NCBI GenBank assembly: GCA_018362895.1 | Contig: JAHALR010000003.1 | Coordinates: 1-64,000, forward strand | From: Clostridium sp. | GTDB lineage: Bacteria > Cyanobacteriota > Vampirovibrionia > Gastranaerophilales > Gastranaerophilaceae | Reading direction: 5' to 3' | DNA length: 64,000 nt | Shown: positions 35,191-42,869 of the stretch, in pieces | How positions within the stretch are numbered: position 1 is the first letter of the stretch | Layout of the letters: each line of letters starts with the position of its first letter | Program-made: the position numbers and the translations under genes | Notes under the pieces: generated by a model | Database searches by the model: none | The model's input: the letters and a program-made list of their open reading frames with translations, nothing else | Told to the model about the DNA's origin: nothing

Positions 35191-36270
35191 TTATTTTTTT
35201 GTTGCCTGTTCTATATTTGGGCTGACAGTTTTTTGTGAATTGTCATTGATACTGATTTTGTTGATAATGCTTGCACGTTTTTTACGGAAAAGCATGTCAG
35301 TAAAAGCTTCTATTCTTGTTACAAATCCTGCTTCGCCTGTTTGCTCATCTATTGAAAGATTCAAAACGGGTTTGTTGAATTTTCTAGCAGCACGTGAGAT
35401 ACGTTCTACCATGATTGAATCAGGACCACAGCCAAATGCATTGATTGTGATAATGCCGTCAATATTGTTGTCTTGAAGGAAATGACCTGCGCCGCCTGTC
35501 ATTTCGTATTCATTTGCCCAGTATAATTTTGAGTCGAGTGCAGAAATTCCTTCTGAAAGCTGTTCGATTGAGAGCTGTTCGGCTGTATATGTTTTTACAT
35601 CAAGCTTTTCAAGCTTTTCAAATATTTTCATTGAAACTCTCTCATCAAAAAGATTATAACTGTGTGCAAGGACAGCTACACTAATAGGATATGATTTTTG
35701 ATTGTTAACGATTACAACCTGTCCTTTTTTTGCATAAGAAAGTGCTTTTTCAAATGGAATGCCTGAATTAAGCATGATTTTGAAATTGTTCATGACTTTC
35801 CAACCTGCTTTTGAAGCAATTTTGATTCTTTTTTCATCAGTGATTCCAAATGGTTTTACACTCTCTTTCAGGAATTGATATAAACCTTGATTTTTTTCTG
35901 ATTTGTCAAGAGTAGCTTCGATTATTGTAAAATCTCTTTTTACAACATTTCTGATTAAATCGGGAAGTCCTCTTATTTTTGAGCAGTTGTATATTTTGTG
36001 ATCGATTGATTGAATTGAAGGAACAAATATCTTGTCTACTCCTTTGTCAAGGAGATTCAAAATATGTCCTACATAAACTTTTATAGGAAGGCATGTCTCA
36101 GAAACTACTAAAGCAGAGCCCTGTGACATTGTTTGTTTTGTAGTTTTGTCAGAGATGATAACTTTTATGCCCAGATCTTCAAAAAAACCATACCAGAATG
36201 GAAAGTAGTTATAATAAGACATTGCTCTTGGAATTCCGATGGTCATTGTTTGGGGCGTTGTTTCAGGCAT
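35191..36270 (-). CDS. DUF2229/COG3581-type protein related to 2-hydroxyacyl-CoA dehydratase activases
   Basis: The 359-residue protein matches the DUF2229-like module found beside or fused to activases of 2-hydroxyacyl-CoA dehydratases: TIGIPRAMSYYNYFPFWYGF, VVSETCLPIKVYVGHI, NAFGCGPDSIMVERI and NLSIDEQTGEAGFVTRIEAF. Conserved Cys residues (ETCLP, GCGPD, and NCSK mid-protein) could bind an iron-sulfur cluster. The ATPase activase domain itself is absent, so it is a stand-alone module. It heads the run with two WYL regulators and yraN. Substrate unknown; an anaerobic lifestyle is implied. Confidence 0.75.
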   Translation of the reverse strand: MPETTPQTMTIGIPRAMSYYNYFPFWYGFFEDLGIKVIISDKTTKQTMSQGSALVVSETCLPIKVYVGHILNLLDKGVDKIFVPSIQSIDHKIYNCSKIRGLPDLIRNVVKRDFTIIEATLDKSEKNQGLYQFLKESVKPFGITDEKRIKIASKAGWKVMNNFKIMLNSGIPFEKALSYAKKGQVVIVNNQKSYPISVAVLAHSYNLFDERVSMKIFEKLEKLDVKTYTAEQLSIEQLSEGISALDSKLYWANEYEMTGGAGHFLQDNNIDGIITINAFGCGPDSIMVERISRAARKFNKPVLNLSIDEQTGEAGFVTRIEAFTDMLFRKKRASIINKISINDNSQKTVSPNIEQATKK

Positions 36271-36577
36271 TTATGTTTCCTTTATTTTACACTTATTTTT
36301 ATAACTAGATAGATTATAAATCAAACAAGATTTTTTTTGCTAACTTCGTGTTTACAGTTAATTTATTTTTAAATTTTTATCGCCCTAAACACTACATTAA
36401 TAGTAGGTGTGGGTCACTTTGCAAAGTGTTACAAGCTTAATATTACTTAATAAAATCACTAAAAATAAGTGTAAAGGGTACACATATTTGTAAAATTATG
36501 TTAAAATACTCGTTACAATTAGCAATTTCTAATAACGATTTGCATTGTAAAACATGTGAAGACCTGGTAGAGGAAAA
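36271..36577. other. 307-bp intergenic region with palindromes and a possible promoter
   Basis: The region separates the divergent activase-like gene and the 36578 gene. It holds a perfect 14-bp palindrome CACTTTGCAAAGTG (36415-36428). An imperfect inverted repeat of ACACTAC with GTAGGTGT lies just left of it (36389-36410). An extended -10 (TG-T-TAAAAT, 36499-36507) faces right. A TTACAAT/ATTGTAA inverted repeat (36513-36519 with 36544-36550) lies in the leader. No ORF or known RNA was recognised. Confidence 0.45.
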
Positions 36578-37561
36578 ATGAAGTTACAATCAGTAGGTTA
36601 CATTAGTCAATATAATAATGCATTGGAAAATAATAAAAAGAAACAAAGTCCATCTTTCGGAATGGGTAATCCGCTTGTATCTTTTGCTACTTTTATTGAA
36701 AATAACGGTTTTATGGGAGAGTTTTTGACTATTGATACTGTTGGTATGATGGCTCCTCGTACAGCACAGGGTTATACAAGAAACAAAGAAGAACTCGGAC
36801 ATCTTAATTACAAGGCAGGCAGAGAAGAGCTGGTTCGAGAACTGCTCTCAGGTCCTGCATACTTCTATGTTCCACTTGCTGTTTTGACTATTGCCGGTTT
36901 ACTTCGAGGTAAAAGTGCAAAAGTTTCCCAAAAAGTTTTAAGCAGTTTTAAAAATATTATGAAAAATACAGCAGGTAATTTAAAAGAAACTGCTGCTTTG
37001 AAAAACAATTTTGTTAATGAATTCAAAAAAGAAGCTTTTGGTGATTACAAAAACGGACGTGATTTGGTTGAACGTTTGGGCGAATTGATGAATCAGAACC
37101 TTAACCATAAATTAAGCTTCAAAGATTCAATTTTGAATCTTTTCAAATCAAAAGCAAATAAGAAAACTACTGCTTCTATGATTAGAAAAGAAGCTGCTGA
37201 AGTTTTGACACGTTTAAATAAAATGAACGGAAAAATGATTGATAATTCAACTTCTGTCAAAATAAACGGCGGTGAGTATAATATTTCTAATCTCTTTAAA
37301 GATATGGCAAATTATATGGATGATTTTTCTAAAAAGGCTTCAAAATCAAATCTTGAAAAAGAAACCTTTATTGAAAAATTCCATAAAACAGCTGTAAAAA
37401 CCAGAGATATTACCAATGTACTTGCTATATCAGCACTTTCTGCTTTCTTGATGATAATTCCGAAGATTTATCAAACAGATAAAAAATTCCCGGGAACAGA
37501 TGGTCTTGAAGGCACAGAGTCGCAAAATGTGAAAGAGGAGGTAAAAAATGAAAATAAATAA
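36578..37561 (+). CDS. Lineage-specific membrane protein with N-terminal SPSFGMG motif, first of a pair
   Basis: The 327-residue protein is of unknown family. The first 24 residues are polar and Asn/Lys-rich, then SPSFGMG (24-30). Hydrophobic segments lie at about 102-118 (AYFYVPLAVLTIAGLL) and near 290-308 (VLAISALSAFLMIIPKIY). A long Lys-rich helical domain lies between them. GAGGAAAA precedes the ATG. It overlaps the next gene by 14 bp, and both share the N-terminal motif and the layout of polar start, helix, long charged domain and late helix, so they probably act together at the membrane. Confidence 0.72.
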   Translation: MKLQSVGYISQYNNALENNKKKQSPSFGMGNPLVSFATFIENNGFMGEFLTIDTVGMMAPRTAQGYTRNKEELGHLNYKAGREELVRELLSGPAYFYVPLAVLTIAGLLRGKSAKVSQKVLSSFKNIMKNTAGNLKETAALKNNFVNEFKKEAFGDYKNGRDLVERLGELMNQNLNHKLSFKDSILNLFKSKANKKTTASMIRKEAAEVLTRLNKMNGKMIDNSTSVKINGGEYNISNLFKDMANYMDDFSKKASKSNLEKETFIEKFHKTAVKTRDITNVLAISALSAFLMIIPKIYQTDKKFPGTDGLEGTESQNVKEEVKNENK

Positions 37562-38495
37562 TCATTTTAACTCTCCTTACAGAAGTACAAATTCTTATGC
37601 TTCACAAAACAATGCAAATAGCAACAATCCTTCATTTAAAGGTTTGAGCCCGAAAAATATTGAAAAATTGAGAAATCTTTTTTCAGTTGACAGTACGAAT
37701 GGTTCTTTGAGTAGAATAATGTTTTTCATTGTAGGTACTGTATTTATGCTTGGCGGAAGATTTTTTGAATCAAGAAGCAATGATGAAAAACGTGAAGTTG
37801 TTACCAGAGACATTCCTGCTGTTGCTCTTTCTTGTGGAGGTGCACCGTTAATCAATCAGGCTGTTGCTTATGGAATAACAAAAGCATCAGGTATTCCTAT
37901 TGTTACAAACGGAAAGAAATTCTCCTTTAAAAATACAGGTTTTACAAGCCAAAGCCAGCTTAAAAACTGGTATTCTAAATGGTCAGAAAATCCGAATGCT
38001 TTGATTGATTTTTCTGATACAATCGAAAGAAACGGTGGTAAGCTTACCAAAGTTATGAAAAAGCTTGGTCTGGGCAAACAGCTTGAAGCAATTACAAAAG
38101 AAACAGAAAATGGAAAAATTCTTGATGCAATAAAAAATGCCCAAGGTACTGATGCCTTCAAGGCTTTGGAAAGTGGTATTAAAAATATGTCCACTGATAA
38201 CAAGGTTCTCAAATTTGCAAAAAATGCGCAGGCTGCTGTTAAAGTCGGCGGAATTGCATTTATGGCTGCTTTATTAGGATATTTTCTTCCTCACTTGAAT
38301 ATTATTACAACAAAGAAAAAATATCAGGGCAAGGTTGATGATGCTACTCTTCAAAAGAAACTTATGAGAACGTCTCCTGTGTTCAGAGTCTCTTCAGGAG
38401 TTCTGAGTTTTCATAAAGCTTCAGCAGTAAAAACTTTTCAGAGCCTTTTAAACATGGTTGAGCATTCTTCTGAATCAGCAGAAAAATTCAACTAG
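37548..38495 (+). CDS. Lineage-specific membrane protein with N-terminal NPSFKG motif, second of a pair
   Basis: The 315-residue protein is of unknown family. Residues 1-27 are Asn/Ser-rich, then NPSFKGLSPKNIEKL (27-41). Hydrophobic segments follow at about 58-75 (LSRIMFFIVGTVFMLGGRF), 95-115 (DIPAVALSCGGAPLINQAVA) and 233-250 (VGGIAFMAALLGYFL). GGAGG lies before the ATG. The stop overlaps the end of the convergent TM1266-type gene by 4 bp. The N-terminal motif recurs at 36578 and 32708. No enzymatic motif is visible, and I do not assign a function. Confidence 0.72.
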   Translation: MKINNHFNSPYRSTNSYASQNNANSNNPSFKGLSPKNIEKLRNLFSVDSTNGSLSRIMFFIVGTVFMLGGRFFESRSNDEKREVVTRDIPAVALSCGGAPLINQAVAYGITKASGIPIVTNGKKFSFKNTGFTSQSQLKNWYSKWSENPNALIDFSDTIERNGGKLTKVMKKLGLGKQLEAITKETENGKILDAIKNAQGTDAFKALESGIKNMSTDNKVLKFAKNAQAAVKVGGIAFMAALLGYFLPHLNIITTKKKYQGKVDDATLQKKLMRTSPVFRVSSGVLSFHKASAVKTFQSLLNMVEHSSESAEKFN

Positions 38496-38734
38496 AATTT
38501 CATTTGTTGAATTTCAATACCGTCAATGTCGCACAGCTCGTTAGCAATGTCTATGGCTGAATCATCTTGTGTAATTTCAAGCAGAATAAGTCCTTTGGAT
38601 GAACAGATGCCGTTTATTTCTTCATGCAATCCCAATCGAGTTTTTATTATACAACCGTATCTTGTTAAAATTTCTTGGACCTCAACCGCCCTGTCAAGAC
38701 GATTATTTATTTTTATACCTATAATTGTTGTCAT
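38492..38734 (-). CDS. TM1266-type iron-only hydrogenase system regulator (ACT-like)
   Basis: The 80-residue protein matches the small ACT-fold TM1266 family: TTIIGIKINNRLDRAVEVQEIL, YGCIIKTRLGLHE and SKGLILLEITQDD. Members are often encoded near [FeFe]-hydrogenase maturation genes, hence the name; biochemical evidence for regulation is limited. No hydrogenase genes lie in this window, so it is an orphan here. The family is also related to NikR-type ACT domains but lacks the ribbon-helix-helix. It is convergent with the 37548 gene. Confidence 0.8.
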   Translation of the reverse strand: MTTIIGIKINNRLDRAVEVQEILTRYGCIIKTRLGLHEEINGICSSKGLILLEITQDDSAIDIANELCDIDGIEIQQMKF

Positions 38735-38762
38735 TTTTCCTCCGGAGTTAATTTTTTAATAA

Positions 38763-38797
38763 AAGCCCGTTAAAGTTATTAAATTTTAAACGGGCTT
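38763..38797 (-). terminator. Hairpin terminator after hsp20
   Basis: AAGCCCGTT (38763-38771) and AACGGGCTT (38789-38797) form a 9-bp stem with a 17-nt AT-rich loop. On the minus strand it is followed by a short T-rich stretch. It lies between hsp20 and the TM1266-type gene. Confidence 0.65.
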
Positions 38798-38810
38798 AAT
38801 CTAAATTGTT

Positions 38811-39260
38811 TTATTTTACTTCTAATTTTTTAGTGTCTTCTTTTGTCAGGAGTTTTGGGAGGTCAAGATTGAGGACACCGTTGTCCAATTTTGCTTCAGC
38901 TCCTTCTACATTAATTTCATGAGGAAAATATATTGTTCTTGAGTAGTTACCGTAAGCAAATTCTGTTTTATGATATTTATTTGATTTTTCTTCTTTTTCT
39001 TCTTCTTTTTTAGCAGATACTGTTAAAGAATTTTTATTCAATTCTACTTCTATATTTTCTTTTTTTACGCCTGGTACTTCTACCTTGACTTTGTAATTGT
39101 CATTGTATTCTTTTATATCAACCGGAATAGTCAGACCTTTAGACTCTTTTTCCAAAACATATTCCGGAAATACCGAATCAAAGCTTCTTTTTAAAATGCC
39201 ATTTATTTCTTCATTTAATGTATTCATAAATGTATCCGGTTTTCTTATCAAATATTTCAT
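38811..39260 (-). CDS. Small heat-shock protein, Hsp20/alpha-crystallin family
   Basis: The 149-residue chaperone has an N-terminal helical arm (LNEEINGILKRSFDSVFPEY) and the alpha-crystallin domain: TIPVDIKEYNDNYKVKVEVP, GVKKENIEVELNKNSLTVSA and the late signature NGVLNLDLPKL. A usual C-terminal Ile-x-Ile anchor is not evident; the protein ends in Lys-rich DTKKLEVK, so its oligomers may differ. It binds unfolding proteins without ATP. A strong GGAGG site precedes the ATG, and a hairpin terminator follows. Confidence 0.93.
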   Translation of the reverse strand: MKYLIRKPDTFMNTLNEEINGILKRSFDSVFPEYVLEKESKGLTIPVDIKEYNDNYKVKVEVPGVKKENIEVELNKNSLTVSAKKEEEKEEKSNKYHKTEFAYGNYSRTIYFPHEINVEGAEAKLDNGVLNLDLPKLLTKEDTKKLEVK

Positions 39261-39312
39261 TTAACCTCCTTTTGGGGATTTTCCCTCTTTTTGATATACA
39301 GGTATTTTGGAC

Positions 39313-39347
39313 AAAAAAAATGATACTTACATTACCGTTAAGTATCA
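39313..39347 (-). terminator. Rho-independent terminator after the 103-aa gene
   Basis: TGATACTTA (39321-39329) pairs with TAAGTATCA (39339-39347) across a 9-nt loop, followed on the minus strand by eight Ts (39313-39320 complement). Confidence 0.85.
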
Positions 39348-39380
39348 TCTTTCTTTATATAAAGGTTTAAAATTTATGTT

Positions 39381-39692
39381 TTATTCTTTGTTAACTTGAA
39401 TTTTGTCAAAATTTGCAAGCTGTTTTTTCTTTAAATTGTGTACAACAGCATCAACAAGAAAATCATATGATTTCATTTTAGTGATTTCAGGTGTAAATTC
39501 TCTGATTAAAGATTCTCTAACTATATCCTCAAGGCGTTCATTGTCGCTTTTTGTATCATTGTCATTGCAAATCATGTCAATGTATTTTGAATTAATTTTG
39601 TAATCCTGCATTTGTGAAAACATAAGCCATTTCAGTCGTGGTTTAATAGAATTAAGCTGTTTTACAATTTTTAAATTTTTCAAATTAAACAT
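39381..39692 (-). CDS. 103-residue charged protein of unknown function
   Basis: The product is 103 residues with no membrane segment. The N-terminus is basic (MFNLKNLKIVKQLNSIKPRL), and the middle is acidic (DNDTKSDNERLEDIVRESL). A helical end (YDFLVDAVVHNLKKKQLANF) follows. A ribosome site AGGTGGGA precedes the ATG, and a strong terminator follows, so it looks like a real single-gene unit. No family is recognised. The mix of basic and acidic blocks could suit a small nucleic-acid-associated or adaptor protein, but nothing shows this directly. Confidence 0.65.
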   Translation of the reverse strand: MFNLKNLKIVKQLNSIKPRLKWLMFSQMQDYKINSKYIDMICNDNDTKSDNERLEDIVRESLIREFTPEITKMKSYDFLVDAVVHNLKKKQLANFDKIQVNKE

Positions 39693-39850
39693 AATTTCCC
39701 ACCTGTTTTAATTAATAATTTATTTTTTTACTCACACACAATAATAAAGTTGGCTGAAAAAATAAATTTACTCATTTTTGTATGCTCGTAACAATTTGTT
39801 ACTTAGTTTTTATTAATGGTATTCTCGCTTTTTTTTAGCTTTTTGTCAAT

Positions 39851-39891
39851 AAAAAACCGCTCTGTATCTCATAACTACAAAGCGGTTTTTT
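39851..39891 (-). terminator. Bidirectional-looking terminator after the 53-aa gene
   Basis: AAAAAACCGCT (39851-39861) and AGCGGTTTTTT (39881-39891) form an 11-bp perfect stem around a 19-nt loop, with T runs on either strand. On the minus strand it follows the small gene at 39912 by 21 bp. Confidence 0.75.
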
Positions 39892-39911
39892 ATTTCTATT
39901 TTTTTATTTAT

Positions 39912-40073
39912 TTAATTTTCCCAGCAGATTTTGTTTTTGAATTTTTTCTCCTTTTTTCTTGTCTTGATGCAGTTTTTTTCATTGAACATTAGCTTGATGC
40001 CTTCCAGTTCTTCCTGAAGTTCTTCTAATGCCATGTCAGATTCCATGTCTAAATACATGTTTTTGGTAATCAC
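39912..40073 (-). CDS. 53-residue small protein with acidic helix and Lys-rich tail
   Basis: The minus strand from a GTG at 40073 encodes 53 residues: MITKNMYLDMESDMALEELQ, then an acidic helix (EELEGIKLMF) and a strongly basic tail (KTRKKEKKFKNKICWEN). AGGAGG (complement of 40081-40086) stands 7 nt before the GTG, and a stable terminator follows 21 bp after the stop; these two signals make it a likely real gene. Two Cys residues are present (CIKT, ICWEN). An internal ATG at 40058 is a weaker alternative. No homologue recalled. Confidence 0.62.
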   Translation of the reverse strand: MITKNMYLDMESDMALEELQEELEGIKLMFNEKNCIKTRKKEKKFKNKICWEN

Positions 40074-40160
40074 GAATACGCCTCCTGTTACTGTATTACA
40101 GAACCGTTTTTATTCATCCCTTCGGTTCACTTTATGTATTACGGCATATTTTTTCAAAAC

Positions 40161-40189
40161 TTGAGTAAACTTTTGTTAAATTTTATAAA
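40161..40189 (+). promoter_or_regulatory. Promoter for the second PilT-like gene
   Basis: -35 TTGAGT (40161-40166), 17-bp spacer, -10 TATAAA (40184-40189). The expected start near 40196 leaves about 45 nt before the AGGAGGAG site and the TTG start. Confidence 0.65.
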
Positions 40190-40241
40190 ATAGTTTAAAT
40201 TTGCTAAAAAAGGAATTACAATGTACTAGGAGGAGATTATC

Positions 40242-41357
40242 TTGGAAAAAACAGAAACAATATTTGATATAAATGGCTTTTTAAGAAAAGCAGTAGAAGA
40301 AGGTGCTTCAGATGTTCATTTGAGAATAGACGAAGTTCCTGTGGTTAGAAAAGACGGAAAAATTGTAAAAACAAACTATCCTTTGATTAAAGAGAAAGAT
40401 ATTTCGCATGTTTTGAATGTTGTTCTGCCAAAATACTTGAGAACAAAAGTTCAGGCTGCTTTTGACCTTGATTTTTCTTATGAAATTAAAGGTGTTTCAA
40501 GATTCAGAATTAACCTTGCACGTCAGCTTGGGAATACATCTCTTGTTTTCAGAATTATTCCTTATGAAATTCCGACTTTTGAAGAGCTTCGCCTGCCTCC
40601 GGCAATAAATACATTTGCTAGATTTAACAGCGGTATAGTACTTGTTACAGGTCCGACAGGCTCAGGTAAATCTACTACAATCGCTTCTTTAATTGATTTG
40701 ATTAATAGAAATGAGCGTAAGCATATCATAACGATTGAAGATCCGATAGAGTTTATATATTCAAACAAAAATTGCATAATTACACAAAGACAGGTCGAAA
40801 TTGATACATTATCTTTCCCTGATGGTGTTAAATATGCACTCAGACAGGATCCGGATGTTATTTTGATTGGTGAAATCAGAGACATAGAAACTCTGACAAG
40901 CGCGATGAAAGCTGCTGAAACAGGTCACCTTGTTATTGCTTCATTACACACAAATGATGCGATTCAGACCGTAAGCAGAATTGTTGGTATGTATGATCCT
41001 AAAGACAGAGATAATGTCAGAAAACAGCTTGCTGAAACTTTAAAAGGCTGTGTTGCACAAAAACTTATTCCGCTTAAAAACGGTCATGGTCGTGTACCTG
41101 CTTGTGAGATTATGGTTGTTACTCCTACAATAAAAGACTTTATTATTAAAGATGAGCTTGAACAAATCTACGACCTTGTTAAAAAAGGTTCTTACAATGA
41201 TATGATTACAATGAACATGTCATTGCTCCAATTGATTAAAGAAGATTTAATATCAAGAGAGGTTGCTGTTGAAGTCAGCGATAACAAAGTCGAAATAGAA
41301 CAAATGCTTCGAGGTGCTTACCACGGAACAGTGGATAAGTTTAATATCCAGTTCTAA
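40242..41357 (+). CDS. PilT-like retraction ATPase, second copy (PilU-like)
   Basis: The 371-residue protein has the PilT/VirB11-type layout: GASDVHLRIDEVPVVRKDGK, Walker A GPTGSGKST (137-145), TIEDPIEFIY, DPDVILIGEIRD and TGHLVIASLHTND. It differs from the copy at 12763 in the Asp-box region and has a longer C-terminus (NKVEIEQMLRGAYHGTVD). It is probably a PilU-like auxiliary retraction motor or a second PilT. The start is a TTG with a strong AGGAGGAG upstream. It has its own promoter and lies 25 bp before recO. Confidence 0.88.
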   Translation: MEKTETIFDINGFLRKAVEEGASDVHLRIDEVPVVRKDGKIVKTNYPLIKEKDISHVLNVVLPKYLRTKVQAAFDLDFSYEIKGVSRFRINLARQLGNTSLVFRIIPYEIPTFEELRLPPAINTFARFNSGIVLVTGPTGSGKSTTIASLIDLINRNERKHIITIEDPIEFIYSNKNCIITQRQVEIDTLSFPDGVKYALRQDPDVILIGEIRDIETLTSAMKAAETGHLVIASLHTNDAIQTVSRIVGMYDPKDRDNVRKQLAETLKGCVAQKLIPLKNGHGRVPACEIMVVTPTIKDFIIKDELEQIYDLVKKGSYNDMITMNMSLLQLIKEDLISREVAVEVSDNKVEIEQMLRGAYHGTVDKFNIQF

Positions 41358-41382
41358 AAATGAATTTACGTTAATAAATAAA

Positions 41383-42144
41383 ATGCAGAACTTTACTACA
41401 AATGCCATAAATTTGAAGTCATACAATCTTAGCGAATCCGATAAGATTATTGTCATGTATTCAAAAGACCGCGGTATAATCAAAGGTGTGGCAAAGGGAG
41501 CCAAAAAAACAGCAAGTAAGCTTGGCGGCAGAATGGATATGCTGATAGCTAACAGACTGATGCTGCATAAGGGGAAAAATCTTGACACTATCTGTCAGGC
41601 TGTGGCAATAAACACCTTTAAAAATACGAGAAGTGATATGGATAAGCTTTTTTATTCCATTTATTGCTCTGATATAGTGCACAGTTTTGGTGTAGAGAAT
41701 GATCCAAACAGTGAAGAAATTTATGAACTTTTTTATAAAACACTCGAAAGTATTTCGAAATCAAAAAATAAAGTTGAACTTTTGCTTTCTGTTTTAAAGT
41801 TCCAATTGAAAATTACTCACATAGCCGGATATTCTCTTGAGCTTGAAAACTGTTCTGTATGCGGGTGTTCTTTAGATAAAGAAAGCATATATTTTGCTGC
41901 TGAACAGGGGGGGACTGTTTGCCACAATTGTAAAAAAACTTTGACTGGTGCTTCAAAACTACATTTTAAAATAAGAGATTTTTTAATTACATTGTTGCAG
42001 CTTGACTATGATGCAAAATCAAGATATGACGACCTTGCTACTGAAAAAATTTGTGATTTTTGTTTTAATCTGTTGAGCAGGCATGTTCAACAGTTTGCAC
42101 CAAAAAAAATAAAATCTATGCAAATGTTAGAAATGATGAAATAG
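41383..42144 (+). CDS. recO: DNA repair protein RecO
   Basis: The 253-residue protein has the RecO OB-fold start (NAINLKSYNLSESDKIIVMY, KDRGIIKGVAKGAKK) and the zinc-binding Cys set CSVCGCSL plus CHNCKK in the middle. A helical C-terminus is typical. RecO loads RecA with RecR onto SSB-coated DNA in recombinational repair. The start at ATG 41383 has no clear ribosome site; an in-frame GTG at 41314 would lie inside the pilT-like gene and add a segment not seen in RecO. Cytoplasmic. Confidence 0.88.
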   Translation: MQNFTTNAINLKSYNLSESDKIIVMYSKDRGIIKGVAKGAKKTASKLGGRMDMLIANRLMLHKGKNLDTICQAVAINTFKNTRSDMDKLFYSIYCSDIVHSFGVENDPNSEEIYELFYKTLESISKSKNKVELLLSVLKFQLKITHIAGYSLELENCSVCGCSLDKESIYFAAEQGGTVCHNCKKTLTGASKLHFKIRDFLITLLQLDYDAKSRYDDLATEKICDFCFNLLSRHVQQFAPKKIKSMQMLEMMK

Positions 42145-42170
42145 GAATAATCAAAACAGGGGAATTTAAG

Positions 42171-42821
42171 ATGCCGGAATTATCAAAATATATTGAACAT
42201 ACACTGTTGAAACAGGATGCAAAAAAAGAAGAATTATTGAAACTTTTTGATGAAGCAAAAAAATTTAATTTTAAAGGAGTTTGTGTAAATCCTGTAAATG
42301 TCTCTTTAGCAAAAGAGTATCTAAAAGATACTAATGTTAAAGTTGTTACTGTCGTAGGTTTTCCGCTAGGAGCTAACAGAAGCGATGTAAAGGCATTTGA
42401 AACACAAAAAGCTGTGGAAGATGGTGCTGATGAGATTGATATGGTAATCAATGTTTCTTCTCTAAAGGATAAGGATTATGACTTTGTAAAAAAAGATATA
42501 GAGACGGTTAAACTGGCATGTGCTTCAAAGCCTCTCAAAGTTATATTGGAGACTGATTTACTTGAAAAAGAAGAGATAAAAAAAGCCTGTGAGATTTGCA
42601 TAGAAGCAAAAGCTGATTTTGTAAAAACATCTACGGGATTTGTCAAAAACGGAACAGGTGCAACTGCTGAAGATGTTAAACTTATGGCAGAAACAGTTAA
42701 ATCAAAGGGACTGGGCGTTAAAGCTTCAGCAGGAATAAGAGATAAAGAAAAAGCACTTTTGATGATTGAGTCAGGTGCTGACAGATTGGGTACTAGCTCT
42801 GGTGTTGCAATTGTTTCTTAA
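42171..42821 (+). CDS. deoC: Deoxyribose-phosphate aldolase
   Basis: The 216-residue class I aldolase splits 2-deoxyribose-5-phosphate into glyceraldehyde-3-phosphate and acetaldehyde in deoxynucleoside breakdown. Signatures are EHTLLKQDAKKEELLKLFDE, FKGVCVNPVNVSLAKEYL, VVTVVGFPLGANRSDVKAFE, ADEIDMVINVS, ADFVKTSTGF (Schiff-base Lys) and GVKASAGIRDK. GGGGAA lies before the ATG. It sits between recO and murF, in an otherwise envelope-related run. It ends at SSGVAIVS, normal for the family. Confidence 0.96.
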   Translation: MPELSKYIEHTLLKQDAKKEELLKLFDEAKKFNFKGVCVNPVNVSLAKEYLKDTNVKVVTVVGFPLGANRSDVKAFETQKAVEDGADEIDMVINVSSLKDKDYDFVKKDIETVKLACASKPLKVILETDLLEKEEIKKACEICIEAKADFVKTSTGFVKNGTGATAEDVKLMAETVKSKGLGVKASAGIRDKEKALLMIESGADRLGTSSGVAIVS

Positions 42822-42869
42822 TTTGTATATAACAGCTTTTTGGTAGAATTTTCTAAGGTTAGGGTTTTT

